Assembly: GCA_919902665.1 (NCBI GenBank)
Contig: CAKKRK010000149.1
Location: 1-58,829, forward strand
DNA length: 58,829 bases
DNA from: Nitrospiraceae bacterium
GTDB lineage: Bacteria > Nitrospirota > Nitrospiria > Nitrospirales > Nitrospiraceae
Reading direction: 5' to 3'
Shown: piece by piece, positions 45,099 through 55,491 of the stretch
Numbering within the stretch: position 1 is the first letter of the stretch
Layout of the letters: each line of letters starts with the position of its first letter
The notes under the pieces: generated by a model
Seen by the model: the letters and a program-made list of their open reading frames with translations, nothing else
Told to the model about the DNA's origin: nothing
Databases searched by the model: none
Program-made: the position numbers and the translations under genes

Positions 45099-47726
45099 AT
45101 GGCCATTGATCCTATCTGCGGCATGACGGTTGATCCGGCCAAGGCGGCCGGTCGGTATGACCATAACGGCACGACCTATTATTTTTGCGCCGTGTCATGT
45201 CTGGAACGGTTTCGTGCCGACCCCGACCGTGCGCTGAGCAAGAGGCCACTGAATCTGATCACGATGCCTGCTCCACGGAAGCCGTTGCCGATGATGGTGC
45301 AAGCGGCGACCGGCGAAATCGATCCCGTGTGCGGCATGACGGTGCAACCGGCCACTGCAGCCGGTTCCTACGAATATCGAGGAAAGAAGTATTACTTCTG
45401 TGCCACTCGATGTCTCGAAAAGTTCAGAGCCGATTCCGACTATTATCTGATCCCACCTGACCAGCGCATTCCGAAGCCGACGCCTGCCCCAGCCGGCGGC
45501 AGCGTCCAATATGTCTGCCCGATGGATCCAGAGGTGTCGGAAACCAAACCGGGCGCCTGCCCTGTCTGCGGGATGGCGCTGGAGCCAGCGGACGTGACTG
45601 TTGCGAGCACGCGGACTGAATATAGCTGTCCTATGCATCCGGAAATTGTGCAGGCTGATCCTGGGAGTTGCTCGATCTGTGGGATGGCCTTGGAGCCGCG
45701 TACGGTGACGATGGAAGAGGCCAATCCTGAGTTGATCGATATGACTCGCCGATTTTGGCAGAGCGTTGTGCTTGGCTTGCCCATCCTGGCGTTGATGGTT
45801 TCCGAGATGATGCCGAGTCAGCCGTTGCAGCACTTCTTTTCAGGACAAGCACTGGTCTGGTTTCAGTTCGTGCTCGCGACGCCGGTGGTGTTCTGGGTCG
45901 GGTGGCCGTTGTTTGAACGAGCGTGGGCCTCGCTCGTCAATCGCCACCTGAATATGTTTACCCTCATCGGTCTTGGTACTGGTGCGGCCTATCTCTACAG
46001 TGTCATGGCGACTCTCGCGCCAGGCCTATTCCCTGATTCGTTCCGTGGTCACGGCGGAGCGCTCGCCGTCTACTTTGAACCAGCGGTAGCCATCATCGCG
46101 CTGGTTTTGCTGGGGCAGGTGCTGGAATTACGGGCGCGGAGTCGAACCAGTAGTGCTCTCAAGGCGCTCTTGGGGCTGGCACCGAAAACAGCGCGGATTG
46201 TTCGGGCTGATGGTCGCGAAGACGATATTCCATTGGACCAGGTCCAGGTGGGGGACCAATTACGCGTCCGACCAGGTGAGAAGATACCCGTCGATGGTGT
46301 GGTAGTGGATGGGATGAGTACCGTCGACGAATCGATGGTCACTGGTGAATCGATTCCCGTAGAAAAGCGAGCAGGGCAGAAAGTGGTGGGGGCGACCGTC
46401 AATGGAACGGGCAGTTTCGTCATGCGGGCCGAGCGAGTCGGTCGCGAGACGTTGCTCTCGCAAATTGTCCGTATGGTCAGCGAAGCGCAGCGCACGCGCG
46501 CGCCGATTCAACGGTTGGCCGATGTTGTGGCTGGGTATTTTGTACCGATCGTCATCCTTGTTGCCCTCGCCACCTTCGCGATGTGGGCGTTCCTTGGTCC
46601 CGAACCGCGTATGGCCTATGCGTTATTGAATGCAGTTGCGGTGTTGATCATCGCCTGTCCCTGTGCATTGGGACTTGCGACGCCCATGTCGATCATGGTC
46701 GGCACCGGGCGTGGCGCGACGGCAGGGGTGTTGATCCGAAACGCGGAAGCGCTGGAGACCTTGGCAAAGGTGGATATTCTTGTCGTAGACAAAACTGGCA
46801 CGCTGACGGAGGGCAAGCCTCGTCTCATGACGGTCGCTCCATTACCGGACTTTCGCGAGACGGAGCTTCTGAAGTTAGTAGCCGGGTTGGAGCAAGGCAG
46901 CGAGCATCCCTTGGCGGCGGCGATCGTGTCTGGTGCACGAGACAGGGGAATCGTTCCCGCAAAGGCACAGGATTTTCGTTCGCTCACGGGGAAAGGAGTG
47001 ACGGGGACAGTTGAGGGCCGTGTAGTGACCGTGGGGACTGCGCTGTTTCTCAACGAGTCGAACATCGAAACGACGGCCTTGTTGGCGCAGGCTGAACCTT
47101 TGAGACTTGAGGGCCAGACCGTGATGTTCGCGGCGATCGGCGGTAAGCCTGCAGGGTTGCTGGGTGTGGCTGATCCGGTCAAGTCCACCACGCCGGAGGC
47201 CATCGATTTATTGCATCGTGAAGGACTGCGGATCGTGATGCTGACCGGTGACAACCGGACGACCGCTGAGGCGGTGGCGCGCAGGCTCCAGATCGACGAA
47301 GTGCAGGCCGATGTCTTGCCCGAGCAAAAGGCAGCGGTCATCAAGCGGTTTCAAGCAGACGGACATGTCGTGGCCATGGCGGGAGATGGGATCAACGATG
47401 CGCCGGCTTTGGCGCAGGCGCACGTGGGGATTGCCATGGGAACTGGGACTGATGTGGCGATGGAAAGCGCGGGTGTGACGCTGGTGAAGGGCGATCTCCG
47501 GGCCATCGCCAGAGCGCGCCGATTGAGTCGAGGGACGATGAAGAACATCAGGCAGAATCTGTTCTTTGCATTCGTCTACAACACGCTGGGAGTCCCCATT
47601 GCCGCTGGAATCCTCTACCCGTTCGTTGGGGTGCTTTTGAGCCCAATGATCGCTAGTGCCGCCATGACGTTTAGTTCCGTATCAGTGATCGCCAACGCGT
47701 TGCGGCTACGAAAACTGGCTCTCTAA
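45099..47726 (+). CDS. Cu+-exporting P1B-type ATPase with YHS and HMBD repeats
   Basis: An 875-residue heavy-metal pump. Four small metal-binding modules come first: two YHS domains ([10 protein letters not shown] and [10 protein letters not shown], each followed by YYFC) and two heavy-metal-binding modules (YVCPMDPEV...CPVCGMAL and YSCPMHPEI...CSICGMAL). The usual HMA domain is absent. The core has TGES (about residue 414), the transport motif CPC (about 520), DKTGT (about 565), SEHPL and [10 protein letters not shown] in helix 7 and MxxSS in helix 8 mark the Cu+/Ag+ subgroup. It moves Cu+ from cytoplasm to periplasm. ATG 45099 is chosen over TTG 45093. Confidence 0.95.
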   Translation: MAIDPICGMTVDPAKAAGRYDHNGTTYYFCAVSCLERFRADPDRALSKRPLNLITMPAPRKPLPMMVQAATGEIDPVCGMTVQPATAAGSYEYRGKKYYFCATRCLEKFRADSDYYLIPPDQRIPKPTPAPAGGSVQYVCPMDPEVSETKPGACPVCGMALEPADVTVASTRTEYSCPMHPEIVQADPGSCSICGMALEPRTVTMEEANPELIDMTRRFWQSVVLGLPILALMVSEMMPSQPLQHFFSGQALVWFQFVLATPVVFWVGWPLFERAWASLVNRHLNMFTLIGLGTGAAYLYSVMATLAPGLFPDSFRGHGGALAVYFEPAVAIIALVLLGQVLELRARSRTSSALKALLGLAPKTARIVRADGREDDIPLDQVQVGDQLRVRPGEKIPVDGVVVDGMSTVDESMVTGESIPVEKRAGQKVVGATVNGTGSFVMRAERVGRETLLSQIVRMVSEAQRTRAPIQRLADVVAGYFVPIVILVALATFAMWAFLGPEPRMAYALLNAVAVLIIACPCALGLATPMSIMVGTGRGATAGVLIRNAEALETLAKVDILVVDKTGTLTEGKPRLMTVAPLPDFRETELLKLVAGLEQGSEHPLAAAIVSGARDRGIVPAKAQDFRSLTGKGVTGTVEGRVVTVGTALFLNESNIETTALLAQAEPLRLEGQTVMFAAIGGKPAGLLGVADPVKSTTPEAIDLLHREGLRIVMLTGDNRTTAEAVARRLQIDEVQADVLPEQKAAVIKRFQADGHVVAMAGDGINDAPALAQAHVGIAMGTGTDVAMESAGVTLVKGDLRAIARARRLSRGTMKNIRQNLFFAFVYNTLGVPIAAGILYPFVGVLLSPMIASAAMTFSSVSVIANALRLRKLAL

Positions 47727-47754
47727 TAGCTCGTGGAGCTTCCACTCATCGAAG

Positions 47755-49572
47755 ATGAATGACGAGGTGATAACCAGACGCCTCTTGCTGAAGCGCGCGG
47801 GCGCGTTAGGGCTGCTGGCTGGGCTCCAACCATTCATTTCCTCCTGTGTGAGCCATCGGTTGCTATCCCCCACTCATCCCCGACCGGACATTTCGACGCT
47901 CAGTGGCGAGTTGATCGACCTGGTGATCAGTGAACGGTCCTTTGCTCTGAACGGAAAAACTGGAATGGCCAGCGCGATCAACGAGACGATCCCGGGACCG
48001 CTCATTCGTTTGAAGGAAGGTCAAGAAGTAACCCTCAACGTCACGAACCATCTCAAAGAGGTCTCCTCGATTCACTGGCATGGAATCCTCTTACCTTCGC
48101 ACATGGATGGTGTGCCAGGGGTCAGTTTCAGCGGCATTGAGCCGGGAACTACGTTCACCTATCGATTTCCCGTCAAACAGAGCGGGACCTATTGGTATCA
48201 CAGCCATTCTGGTGGTCAAGAATTGCAAGGCATGTATGGGGCGATGATTCTCGACCCCATCGAGCCGGAGCCCTTTCAGTATGACCGCGACTATGTCGTG
48301 ATGCTCTCTGAGTGGAGCGGAGAGTCCTCTGAGGTCATGCTGGACAACCTTAAGAAATTCTCGGGCTACTACAACTTCCAAAAGCGCGATGCTCAGGAGT
48401 TTCTTGCAGACGCAGTAAGATGGGGACTCTGGCCTGCGCTGCGGAATTACGTGATGTGGGACGAGATGCGGATGGACCCCACGGACTTCGCCGACGTCAC
48501 CGCCTCGACCTTCACGTACCTGATGAATGGATTGCCATCTGCTCATAACTGGACCGGTCTCTTTCGTCCGGGCGAACGGGTGCGGCTGCGTTTCATCAAT
48601 GCCGCTGCGATGACGTTTTATGATGTTCGCATTCCTGGTTTGACAATGATGGTGGTGCAGGCTGACGGCCAGAACATCCAGCCGGTTACCGTTGAAGAGT
48701 TTCGCTTCGGCCCCGCCGAAACTTACGATGTCATCGTCCAGCCGAGTGAAGATCGTGCCTACACGATCTTTGCCGAGACCATGGATCGGAGTGGCTATGC
48801 TCGAGGAACGCTTGCCCCTCGGCCTGGGATGGAAGGGGAGATCCCTGAGCGCCGTGCCCGTCCGCTTCGAACCATGGAAGATATGGGAATGGCGGATCAC
48901 GGCAACGGCCATACTGGCCATGCCATGGAAAAGTCCAGCATGAATCTTCCTGGTGATCCGAACGATCATGGCCCGATGCACGGTGAAGATATGAACTATG
49001 CTCCGGAGGGCCATGGTCGAGATCGTTCACCGATCCTAGGTGCGATACCAGTTAGGCATGGCCCTGATCACCACGGAACCGGCAACCAAACGGTGGCTGA
49101 GCACTCACAAAACCGGATGCATGAACCAGGAAGAGGATTTGAACAGAGCTCCAGGCGTGTCCTTGTTTATACCGACTTAAAGAGCCTTGTTCCGTATCAA
49201 GACCAACGAGCGCCGGAACGGGAGATCGAATTTCATCTCACCGGCCACATGCAACGCTATATGTGGTCATTCGATGGCAAGAAGTATTCGGATGCACCGG
49301 AGCCCATTCGTGTTCGCTACGGCGAGCGCCTGCGGCTTACGTTCGTCAACGATACGATGATGGAACATCCTCTCCACCTGCATGGGATGTGGATGTATCT
49401 CGAAAACGGTTCAGGGGCGTACCTTCCACGCAAACATACCGTCGTGGTCAAACCAGCCGAACGGCTGTCCGTTGCGGTCACCGCCGACGCCTCTGGGCCT
49501 TGGGCATTTCACTGCCATCTTCTTCTGCATATGGAAGCAGGAATGTTTCGCATCGTTGAAGTCTCTGTCTAA
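47755..49572 (+). CDS. copA: multicopper oxidase CopA (copper resistance)
   Basis: A 605-residue periplasmic cuproxidase. The N-terminus has a twin-arginine motif (TRRLLLKRAGALGLLAG), and FISSC could be a lipobox, so it may be a Tat-exported lipoprotein. Copper ligands are seen in SIHWHG, WYHSHSGG, HPLHLHG and the C-terminal HCHLLLHMEAGM. Between the second and third cupredoxin domains is a Met/His-rich stretch of about 90 residues (MGMADHGNGHTGHAM and similar), typical of PcoA/CopA, which binds several Cu(I). It oxidises Cu(I) to less toxic Cu(II). It follows the ATPase gene by 28 bases. Confidence 0.93.
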   Translation: MNDEVITRRLLLKRAGALGLLAGLQPFISSCVSHRLLSPTHPRPDISTLSGELIDLVISERSFALNGKTGMASAINETIPGPLIRLKEGQEVTLNVTNHLKEVSSIHWHGILLPSHMDGVPGVSFSGIEPGTTFTYRFPVKQSGTYWYHSHSGGQELQGMYGAMILDPIEPEPFQYDRDYVVMLSEWSGESSEVMLDNLKKFSGYYNFQKRDAQEFLADAVRWGLWPALRNYVMWDEMRMDPTDFADVTASTFTYLMNGLPSAHNWTGLFRPGERVRLRFINAAAMTFYDVRIPGLTMMVVQADGQNIQPVTVEEFRFGPAETYDVIVQPSEDRAYTIFAETMDRSGYARGTLAPRPGMEGEIPERRARPLRTMEDMGMADHGNGHTGHAMEKSSMNLPGDPNDHGPMHGEDMNYAPEGHGRDRSPILGAIPVRHGPDHHGTGNQTVAEHSQNRMHEPGRGFEQSSRRVLVYTDLKSLVPYQDQRAPEREIEFHLTGHMQRYMWSFDGKKYSDAPEPIRVRYGERLRLTFVNDTMMEHPLHLHGMWMYLENGSGAYLPRKHTVVVKPAERLSVAVTADASGPWAFHCHLLLHMEAGMFRIVEVSV

Positions 49573-49591
49573 CGAACGGGAGATTGGGCTG

Positions 49592-50461
49592 GTGTGTTCG
49601 ACTCTCAGGAACTGCTGCGTGACGTTCGCAGTCTTCGTGCTGATCGTAGGTCTCGGTGCGGCGAGGGCTGAGGCGGAATCCATGCAAGGGCATGCAGCCG
49701 GCATACCAGACAGCTCCTCGATAGTTGGTCCCATTTCAGAGCGAGCCCAGACGGAAGTGCCTGTAGTCTCACAACAGCGCTGGCCTAGTCCTGTCATGGA
49801 TCGAGAACGCCGACTGTTCACCCTTGTCGACGTTCTCGAGTATCGACCCCGTACAGGTGGAGATGGAAGTAACAGTGACTATCGTTGGGATGTCGAAGGT
49901 TGGTACGGCGGGGACTACAACCGGCTTTGGTTTAAGAGTGAAGGGCAACAGGACACTGCCTTCAAGGCGGACTACGATGTGGATTTCCAACTGCTTTATG
50001 GCCGGTTTCTGTGGAAACATTACGACATTCAAGTGGGTGGTCGAATGGAAACGCAATCGTTTCGTGGCGGGAATGTGGCGCGTGGTATGGGGGTGATCGG
50101 GCTACAGGGAATTGTACCGTACTACTACGAGTTTGAATCGTCGCTATTCATTGATCAGGGTGGCGCTGTATCGGCTCGTCTGTCGTATACGAAAGACTTT
50201 CTGCTCACTCAACGTCTCATCCTCCAGGGCCGCTTTCAAACAAATGTGGCTATCCAACGGGTGGAAGAGTTTACAACCGGCTCTGGGTTGAACAATCTGG
50301 AATTTGGGGCTCGCCTGCGCTACGAGATTCATCGGAAGTTTGCCCCTTACATGGGTCTGTCATTCGACCGTAGTTTCGGTGAGACTGCCAGGCTCGTGCG
50401 CCAACAGGGGGGAGACTCGAGTCAGATCCGATTTGTGGTCGGTGTGAGAATGTGGTTCTGA
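49592..50461 (+). CDS. copB: copper resistance outer-membrane protein CopB
   Basis: A 289-residue outer-membrane protein of the CopB/PcoB family. After the signal peptide (CCVTFAVFVLIVGLGAARAEAE) the barrel domain shows the family blocks LEYRPRTGGDGSNSDYRW, GWYGGDYNRLWFKSEG, LLYGRFLWKHYDIQVG and a final strand ending in VVGVRMWF. The long Met-rich N-terminal segment of the Pseudomonas protein is missing. The start is set at GTG 49592, with GGGAG nine bases upstream; the frame runs back into copA. CopB binds copper and works with CopA in outer-membrane copper handling. Confidence 0.88.
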   Translation: MCSTLRNCCVTFAVFVLIVGLGAARAEAESMQGHAAGIPDSSSIVGPISERAQTEVPVVSQQRWPSPVMDRERRLFTLVDVLEYRPRTGGDGSNSDYRWDVEGWYGGDYNRLWFKSEGQQDTAFKADYDVDFQLLYGRFLWKHYDIQVGGRMETQSFRGGNVARGMGVIGLQGIVPYYYEFESSLFIDQGGAVSARLSYTKDFLLTQRLILQGRFQTNVAIQRVEEFTTGSGLNNLEFGARLRYEIHRKFAPYMGLSFDRSFGETARLVRQQGGDSSQIRFVVGVRMWF

Positions 50462-50576
50462 CGGTTTCTGCCAGTCGGGGTATCCTCAGCATCAACCTTG
50501 TTGCAGGACGAGGTATGGGCGACAGGCACAGGGCATCTTGTTTGATGCATTTAAGCAACTGTGCTAGCCTACTACT

Positions 50577-51032
50577 ATGAAGGTACCACGGCGTCATATC
50601 CTCTCCTGGTCTCGTCTGATGGTCTTGGCCTGGATATCCTTGTGGATGCTGGCGGTTCCTCTGTTCCATGTGCATCCCGAGGCCGATCATCGCCATGGAG
50701 AAGTTGGGCATGTTCATGGCGGGACGGTTCACACCGTATGGTCTCTTGACCTCGACTGTGAGTTCGACAAACCAGCGAAGACAGTTCGCGGTCACGCACA
50801 ATTCGCACATTCGGGTGACAGCCATGCAGAGTTCGGTTTGTCGCTACTGACCGATTCAACCGATCGCAAATCCCTCAAGCCGCTGCTCATTCAAGTGCTC
50901 GGGCTTTCGCCGAATGCTGATGTCGGTGTGGAGCACAATCCCTGGATACGGTGGAGCGTCGCCACTCTTCCATCTTCCTTCTTATTTATTCACGCCATTC
51001 CATCGCGCGGTCCTCCGAATCGTCTCGCATAG
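50577..51032 (+). CDS. small exported His-rich protein before the RND genes
   Basis: A 151-residue protein of unknown function. A hydrophobic N-terminal segment (LMVLAWISLWMLAVPLF) is followed by the histidine-rich HVHPEADHRHGEVGHVHGG. The end, IPSRGPPNRLA, carries the same R-G-P-P tail as the three small proteins of the envelope module. There is a single cysteine, so it lacks the CxWxC core. It lies directly ahead of an RND efflux pair, so periplasmic metal buffering or sensing is the natural guess. Confidence 0.6.
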   Translation: MKVPRRHILSWSRLMVLAWISLWMLAVPLFHVHPEADHRHGEVGHVHGGTVHTVWSLDLDCEFDKPAKTVRGHAQFAHSGDSHAEFGLSLLTDSTDRKSLKPLLIQVLGLSPNADVGVEHNPWIRWSVATLPSSFLFIHAIPSRGPPNRLA

Positions 51033-51113
51033 ACGTCCTGCACGTTCACTCTATCTAGCTGGGTTATAGACACGCCTTGGACGAAGGGCCATGGTGGGAG
51101 GAGAGGTGCCAAG

Positions 51114-52331
51114 ATGGTTTCCTGGAAGGCTATCTCGTCGAAATGTATTGTGCGGCTTGCTGTAGCCGTAGCGATTACTGCCGTATCTGCATCGTGCCAG
51201 CCGACACAGGACGAGACGCAGAAAAGGCCTCCGCAAGCGATACCGCCTGCGACTCAAGCAGGTGTGATTGAGCTGCCGGATGGGAGTTCAATGCTCTCAC
51301 AGATTCATACTGAACGGGTGGCGCACCGTTCCATGCGAATGTCGCTGAAGGCGCAGGGAGGAAAGATTTTGCCCAATGAGAACCGGCTGGCCCATCTCGG
51401 CCCACGAGTGCCGGGACGTATCGTAGCCGTCTATGCCAATCTTGGCGATCGGGTGCAATCTGGAGAGCGGCTTCTGTTGCTTGATAGTCCGGCGTTTGGT
51501 GAGGCTCAGCTGGAATATCGCAAGCGGCGCACGGCGATGAGAGTGGTGGAAAAGGCCTTTGAACGGGCCAAGGCGCTCTCGGCCGAAGGTGCGATCGGGA
51601 TTAGCGAATATCAACGGCGGGAAGCCGAGCATGAAAATGCCAAGGCCGAGCTCTACGCAGCAGAAGAGAAACTTCACTTGTTAGGTATGTCGGAACGCGA
51701 AATTGAGCGGCTATCTGCTGAACGGTTGCCCCATGCCGAAGTGGCTCAGGTATTTCTGCGGGCTCCCTTCTCCAGTGAAATCATTGAGCGAAATGCGACA
51801 GTCGGCGAAGTGGTCGACTCGAGTAAGACGCTCTTCACCGTGGCGGATCTCTCCACGGTGTGGGTCAGGGCGGACTTTCCAGAGCAGCAGATCGGGACAC
51901 TGACAACCGGACTTGCGGTGGAGGTTCGAGTCGCCGCCTATCCGGAGACAGTATTTCACGGCGCCATTACCTATATCGGTGCCATGATCGATCCGGCCAC
52001 GAGAACAGTGACGGCACGTTTGCAGATTCCCAACGCGGATCGGCGTTTACGTCCGGAAATGTTCGCCGAGGTGACGGTACGCACGCAGGAACAATCGGTT
52101 TTGGCCATACCGCGTACCGCGTTGCAGCAGGTCGGCAACCGCACCATGGTATTTGTCACACGAGGCTCGCGTCGGTTTGAATGGCTCGAAGTCACAATCG
52201 GAGAGTCGTCGAACGAATACGTCGGGGTCAAGGCCGGAGTGAAGGAAGGCGATGAGGTTGTGACGGAAGGCAGTTACGCGCTCAAGTCTGAAGCGCTTCG
52301 CGGTCAGATGTCGATGGGAGGTCCGCTGTGA
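51114..52331 (+). CDS. RND efflux periplasmic adaptor (CusB/CzcB type)
   Basis: A 405-residue membrane-fusion protein. The N-terminal signal ends near AVSASCQPT, a possible but weak lipobox. Order of domains: barrel-sandwich half (GRIVAVYANLGDRVQSGERLLLL), a helical hairpin (RTAMRVVEKAFERAKAL...YAAEEKLHLLGM), the second half (VFLRAPFSSEIIERNATVGEVV) and a C-terminal membrane-proximal domain. No CusF-like or Met-rich N-terminal extension is seen. A strong GGAGGAGAGG precedes the ATG. The stop overlaps the pump gene. Confidence 0.92.
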   Translation: MVSWKAISSKCIVRLAVAVAITAVSASCQPTQDETQKRPPQAIPPATQAGVIELPDGSSMLSQIHTERVAHRSMRMSLKAQGGKILPNENRLAHLGPRVPGRIVAVYANLGDRVQSGERLLLLDSPAFGEAQLEYRKRRTAMRVVEKAFERAKALSAEGAIGISEYQRREAEHENAKAELYAAEEKLHLLGMSEREIERLSAERLPHAEVAQVFLRAPFSSEIIERNATVGEVVDSSKTLFTVADLSTVWVRADFPEQQIGTLTTGLAVEVRVAAYPETVFHGAITYIGAMIDPATRTVTARLQIPNADRRLRPEMFAEVTVRTQEQSVLAIPRTALQQVGNRTMVFVTRGSRRFEWLEVTIGESSNEYVGVKAGVKEGDEVVTEGSYALKSEALRGQMSMGGPL

Positions 52332-55300
52332 TCGAACGGCTGATCCGCGCATCACTTGAGCAGCGGGTCATTGTGCTGCTGGCGGCGTTCGGCGTGAGTA
52401 TCGGCGGAGTGGTCGCGTTCCTCCATGTGCCGATTGATGCCTTCCCTGATGTGACGCCGGTCCAAGTCCAGGTCATTACCCGTGTTCCTGCTCTAGCGCC
52501 TCCGGAAATCGAGCGCCTCGTGACATTTCCGCTTGAGATTGAATTGATTAACTTGCCTGGGAAAACTGAACTTCGATCAGTCTCGCGGTTCGGGATCTCA
52601 GTGATTACGGTGGTGTTTGAAGAGACGGTGGATAACTATTTTGCCCGGCAGCTGGTTTTCGAACGGCTGGCTCAGGTCCGTTCACAGTTGCCGCCGGGGG
52701 CCGAACCAGTCCTCGGGCCTGTGAGTACGGGGCTCAGCGAAGTCTTCATGTATCTTGTGGAGGGGCCATCACAGAGCCTTATGGAATTACGGACACTCCA
52801 TGATTGGGTGATTCGTCCGATGCTGCGGGCCGTACCAGGACTGGCGGACGTTGATACTCTGGGTGGATTGTCGAAGCAGTACCACGTGCTCGTGGATCCC
52901 AATCGCTTGACCAGCCTGGGCCTTACCTTGCGGCAGGTTCAGACAGCGGTGACGGAGAATAACCAAAATGCCAGCGGCAGTTACATCGAGCGAGGCGGCG
53001 ATAAGTTGGTGGTCTATGGCCAGGGGCTGGCACGGTCGGCTGAGGATTTGGAACGCATTGTCGTGACGGCCCGTCAGGGGACGCCGATCTACCTGAGGGA
53101 TGTGGCGGAGGTTCGTCAGGGACATGCTGTTCGCTTGGGCGGCGTCACACGAGACGGAACCGGCGAAGTGATGCAAGGTATCGCCGTCATGCTGCGCGGA
53201 GGAAACAGCCGACAGGTTGTTTCCGCGGTGAAGGAGAAGGTGGGATTGATCAATCGTCTATTGCCGGATGGCGTCACCATTACGCCGTTCTACGATCGGA
53301 TGGAACTCGTGACCCGGGCGCTTGAAACGGTCGAGCGGGCCTTGTTGGAGGGGGCCGTTGTTATAGTCCTCGTGCTCTATCTGTTCCTCAGAAGTCTGCG
53401 TGGTGCGCTGGTCGTCGCCCTGACATTACCGCTCGCCACGCTGACCACGTTCTTGATCATGCAACGAGTTGGCATCACTGCCAATCTGATGTCGCTGGGA
53501 GGATTGGCCATTTCACTCGGGATGATCGTCGATGCCGCAATCGTGCAGGTAGAAAATGTCGAGCGGCATTTGAGCGAACGTTCCAAAGAGCACACCTCGT
53601 TCGCTACCGTATCGGAGCGGTTTCCTGTGGTCCTTCGTGCTGTGCTGGAGGTGCGCCGGCCAAGCCTGTTCGGAGAATTGATTATCGCGCTCACATTCAT
53701 CCCCTTGCTCACGCTCCAAGGGATCGAAGGCAAGATGTTTATCCCACTGGCGCTGACGGTGGTGATGGTCCTCTTGAGTTCGCTGGTGCTCTCGATGACG
53801 GTGATACCGGTGCTGGCGGTCTTACTGATGCGGCCTCGATCCCGGGGGGAGGGTGGATCAGCTTTGGTCGCAGGGCGGAGGCTGTATCGGCAACTCCTGG
53901 AGATGGCCATTCGTCGTACCACGGTGGTTGTGATGGCGACCGTGATCGTTCTGGTCTGCGGCATCGCCATCATTCCCTTTATCGGGAGGGAGTTTGTGCC
54001 GATCATGGATGAAGGGTCGATCGTGGTGAATTTGGTGAGGCTGCCGAGCATCAGTCTCAGTGAATCACTCAAGATTTCTGGACAGGTCGAGCGGCTGTTA
54101 TTGGAACTTCCAGATGTACGTTCGGTGGTGACCCGCACGGGCGCAAATGAGTTAGGGACGGATCCGATGGGAATGGAGCTCAGCGACATGTATGTCTTGC
54201 TCAAGCCTGAATCAGATTGGAAGGCACGCAGCAAACATGAGATTGAAGACCTGGTTCGTCAGCGATTGGGGCAAGTGCCTGGCATTGCGTTCGGGTTGTC
54301 TCAGCCGATCGCGATGCGTGTGGATGAGCTGGTGTCTGGTGTTCGCTCTCAAGTGGCGGTCAAGCTCTTCGGAGACGACCTCGATGTCTTACGGGTGAAG
54401 GCAGAAGAGATCGCTCGTGTGCTGCGACAAGTGAAGGGCATCTCCGATCTCCGTGTCGAACAAGTCTCAGGACTGTATTACTTGAAACTTGACGTCAATC
54501 GATCCAAGGTGGCGCGGCATGGCATCAATGTGGCCAACATCACGGAAGTGATCGAAGCCGTCGGTGCCGGTATCCGTGCCGGAGACGTCTTTGAAGGGCA
54601 ACGGCGATTTCCGATCGTGGTGCGGTTTCCAGATGACCGACGGGGCGATATTGAATCGATCAAGGCCCTCTGGGTGACGGCACAGGATGGTGCTCGGATT
54701 CCTTTGCGGGAGTTGGTCGACATCCAAGTAGTAGAAGGCCCGGCGCAGATCAGCCGTGAACAGGCCAGCCGACGAGTAGTCATTGAGGCGAACGTGGTTG
54801 GGAGAGACCTGGTCGGGGCCGTAGAGGAGGCTCAGGGAGCCGTGGCCGGTCTCGTGCAATTGCCGACTGGCTACTATGTCACCTGGGGAGGACAATTCGA
54901 GAATCAGCAACGGGCGATGGCTCGCCTGGCCATCGTGGTTCCGGTTGTCATCGGTCTGATTTATCTGCTTTTGTTCCTGACATTTGGGAATTTCAGACAG
55001 GCGGCGCTGATTCTCCTCGCGATTCCCTTTGCGATGGTCGGTGGTCTTGTCGCACTTCTCATCGGGGGGCTTTATCTGTCGGTTCCAGCCTCCGTCGGTT
55101 TCATTGCGCTGTTCGGTGTCGCGGTACTCAACGGAGTGGTGAAGATCGCCTATATCAACCAATTGCGACAGCAGGGCACGCCCCTCGATGAGGCGGTGGT
55201 GACCGGCATGGTCCTGCGGCTTCGTCCGATCTTGATGACGGCAATGGTGGCAGCCCTGGGGCTGATGCCGCTGTTGTTGGCACGCGGGCCTGGTTCGGAA

Positions 55301-55438
55301 ATTCAACGGCCGTTGGCGACGGTGGTGATCGGCGGATTGATTTCATCGACCCTGTTGACGTTGATCGTCCTGCCGGTGTTGTATCGGTGGATCGAGGACC
55401 GTGCGGAGAAGAAGAGTCGGGGCGTTGCCCTTTCATGA
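52328..55438 (+). CDS. heavy-metal efflux RND pump (CusA/CzcA family)
   Basis: A 1036-residue inner-membrane proton antiporter with 12 helices and two large periplasmic loops. The start (EQRVIVLLAAFGVSIGG, then FPDVTPVQVQVITRVP) and helix 4 (LGMIVDAAIVQVENVERHL) are heavy-metal RND signatures. Helix 4 is closer to CusA (VDAAIV) than to CzcA (DGAVV), which favours Cu+/Ag+. It is translationally coupled to the adaptor (GTGA). No outer-membrane factor of the CusC/TolC type is encoded nearby, so the complex must borrow one. Confidence 0.93.
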   Translation: MIERLIRASLEQRVIVLLAAFGVSIGGVVAFLHVPIDAFPDVTPVQVQVITRVPALAPPEIERLVTFPLEIELINLPGKTELRSVSRFGISVITVVFEETVDNYFARQLVFERLAQVRSQLPPGAEPVLGPVSTGLSEVFMYLVEGPSQSLMELRTLHDWVIRPMLRAVPGLADVDTLGGLSKQYHVLVDPNRLTSLGLTLRQVQTAVTENNQNASGSYIERGGDKLVVYGQGLARSAEDLERIVVTARQGTPIYLRDVAEVRQGHAVRLGGVTRDGTGEVMQGIAVMLRGGNSRQVVSAVKEKVGLINRLLPDGVTITPFYDRMELVTRALETVERALLEGAVVIVLVLYLFLRSLRGALVVALTLPLATLTTFLIMQRVGITANLMSLGGLAISLGMIVDAAIVQVENVERHLSERSKEHTSFATVSERFPVVLRAVLEVRRPSLFGELIIALTFIPLLTLQGIEGKMFIPLALTVVMVLLSSLVLSMTVIPVLAVLLMRPRSRGEGGSALVAGRRLYRQLLEMAIRRTTVVVMATVIVLVCGIAIIPFIGREFVPIMDEGSIVVNLVRLPSISLSESLKISGQVERLLLELPDVRSVVTRTGANELGTDPMGMELSDMYVLLKPESDWKARSKHEIEDLVRQRLGQVPGIAFGLSQPIAMRVDELVSGVRSQVAVKLFGDDLDVLRVKAEEIARVLRQVKGISDLRVEQVSGLYYLKLDVNRSKVARHGINVANITEVIEAVGAGIRAGDVFEGQRRFPIVVRFPDDRRGDIESIKALWVTAQDGARIPLRELVDIQVVEGPAQISREQASRRVVIEANVVGRDLVGAVEEAQGAVAGLVQLPTGYYVTWGGQFENQQRAMARLAIVVPVVIGLIYLLLFLTFGNFRQAALILLAIPFAMVGGLVALLIGGLYLSVPASVGFIALFGVAVLNGVVKIAYINQLRQQGTPLDEAVVTGMVLRLRPILMTAMVAALGLMPLLLARGPGSEIQRPLATVVIGGLISSTLLTLIVLPVLYRWIEDRAEKKSRGVALS

Positions 55439-55491
55439 GGCCTGATAGGCTTGTTTGAGGGGTACGAACACTGATGGTACGGGAGATAGCC

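Noticed and set aside
48091-49014. Minus-strand frame opposite the multicopper oxidase gene
   Set aside because: It is antisense to conserved copper-site motifs and has low-complexity His/Arg content arising from the Met/His-rich region.
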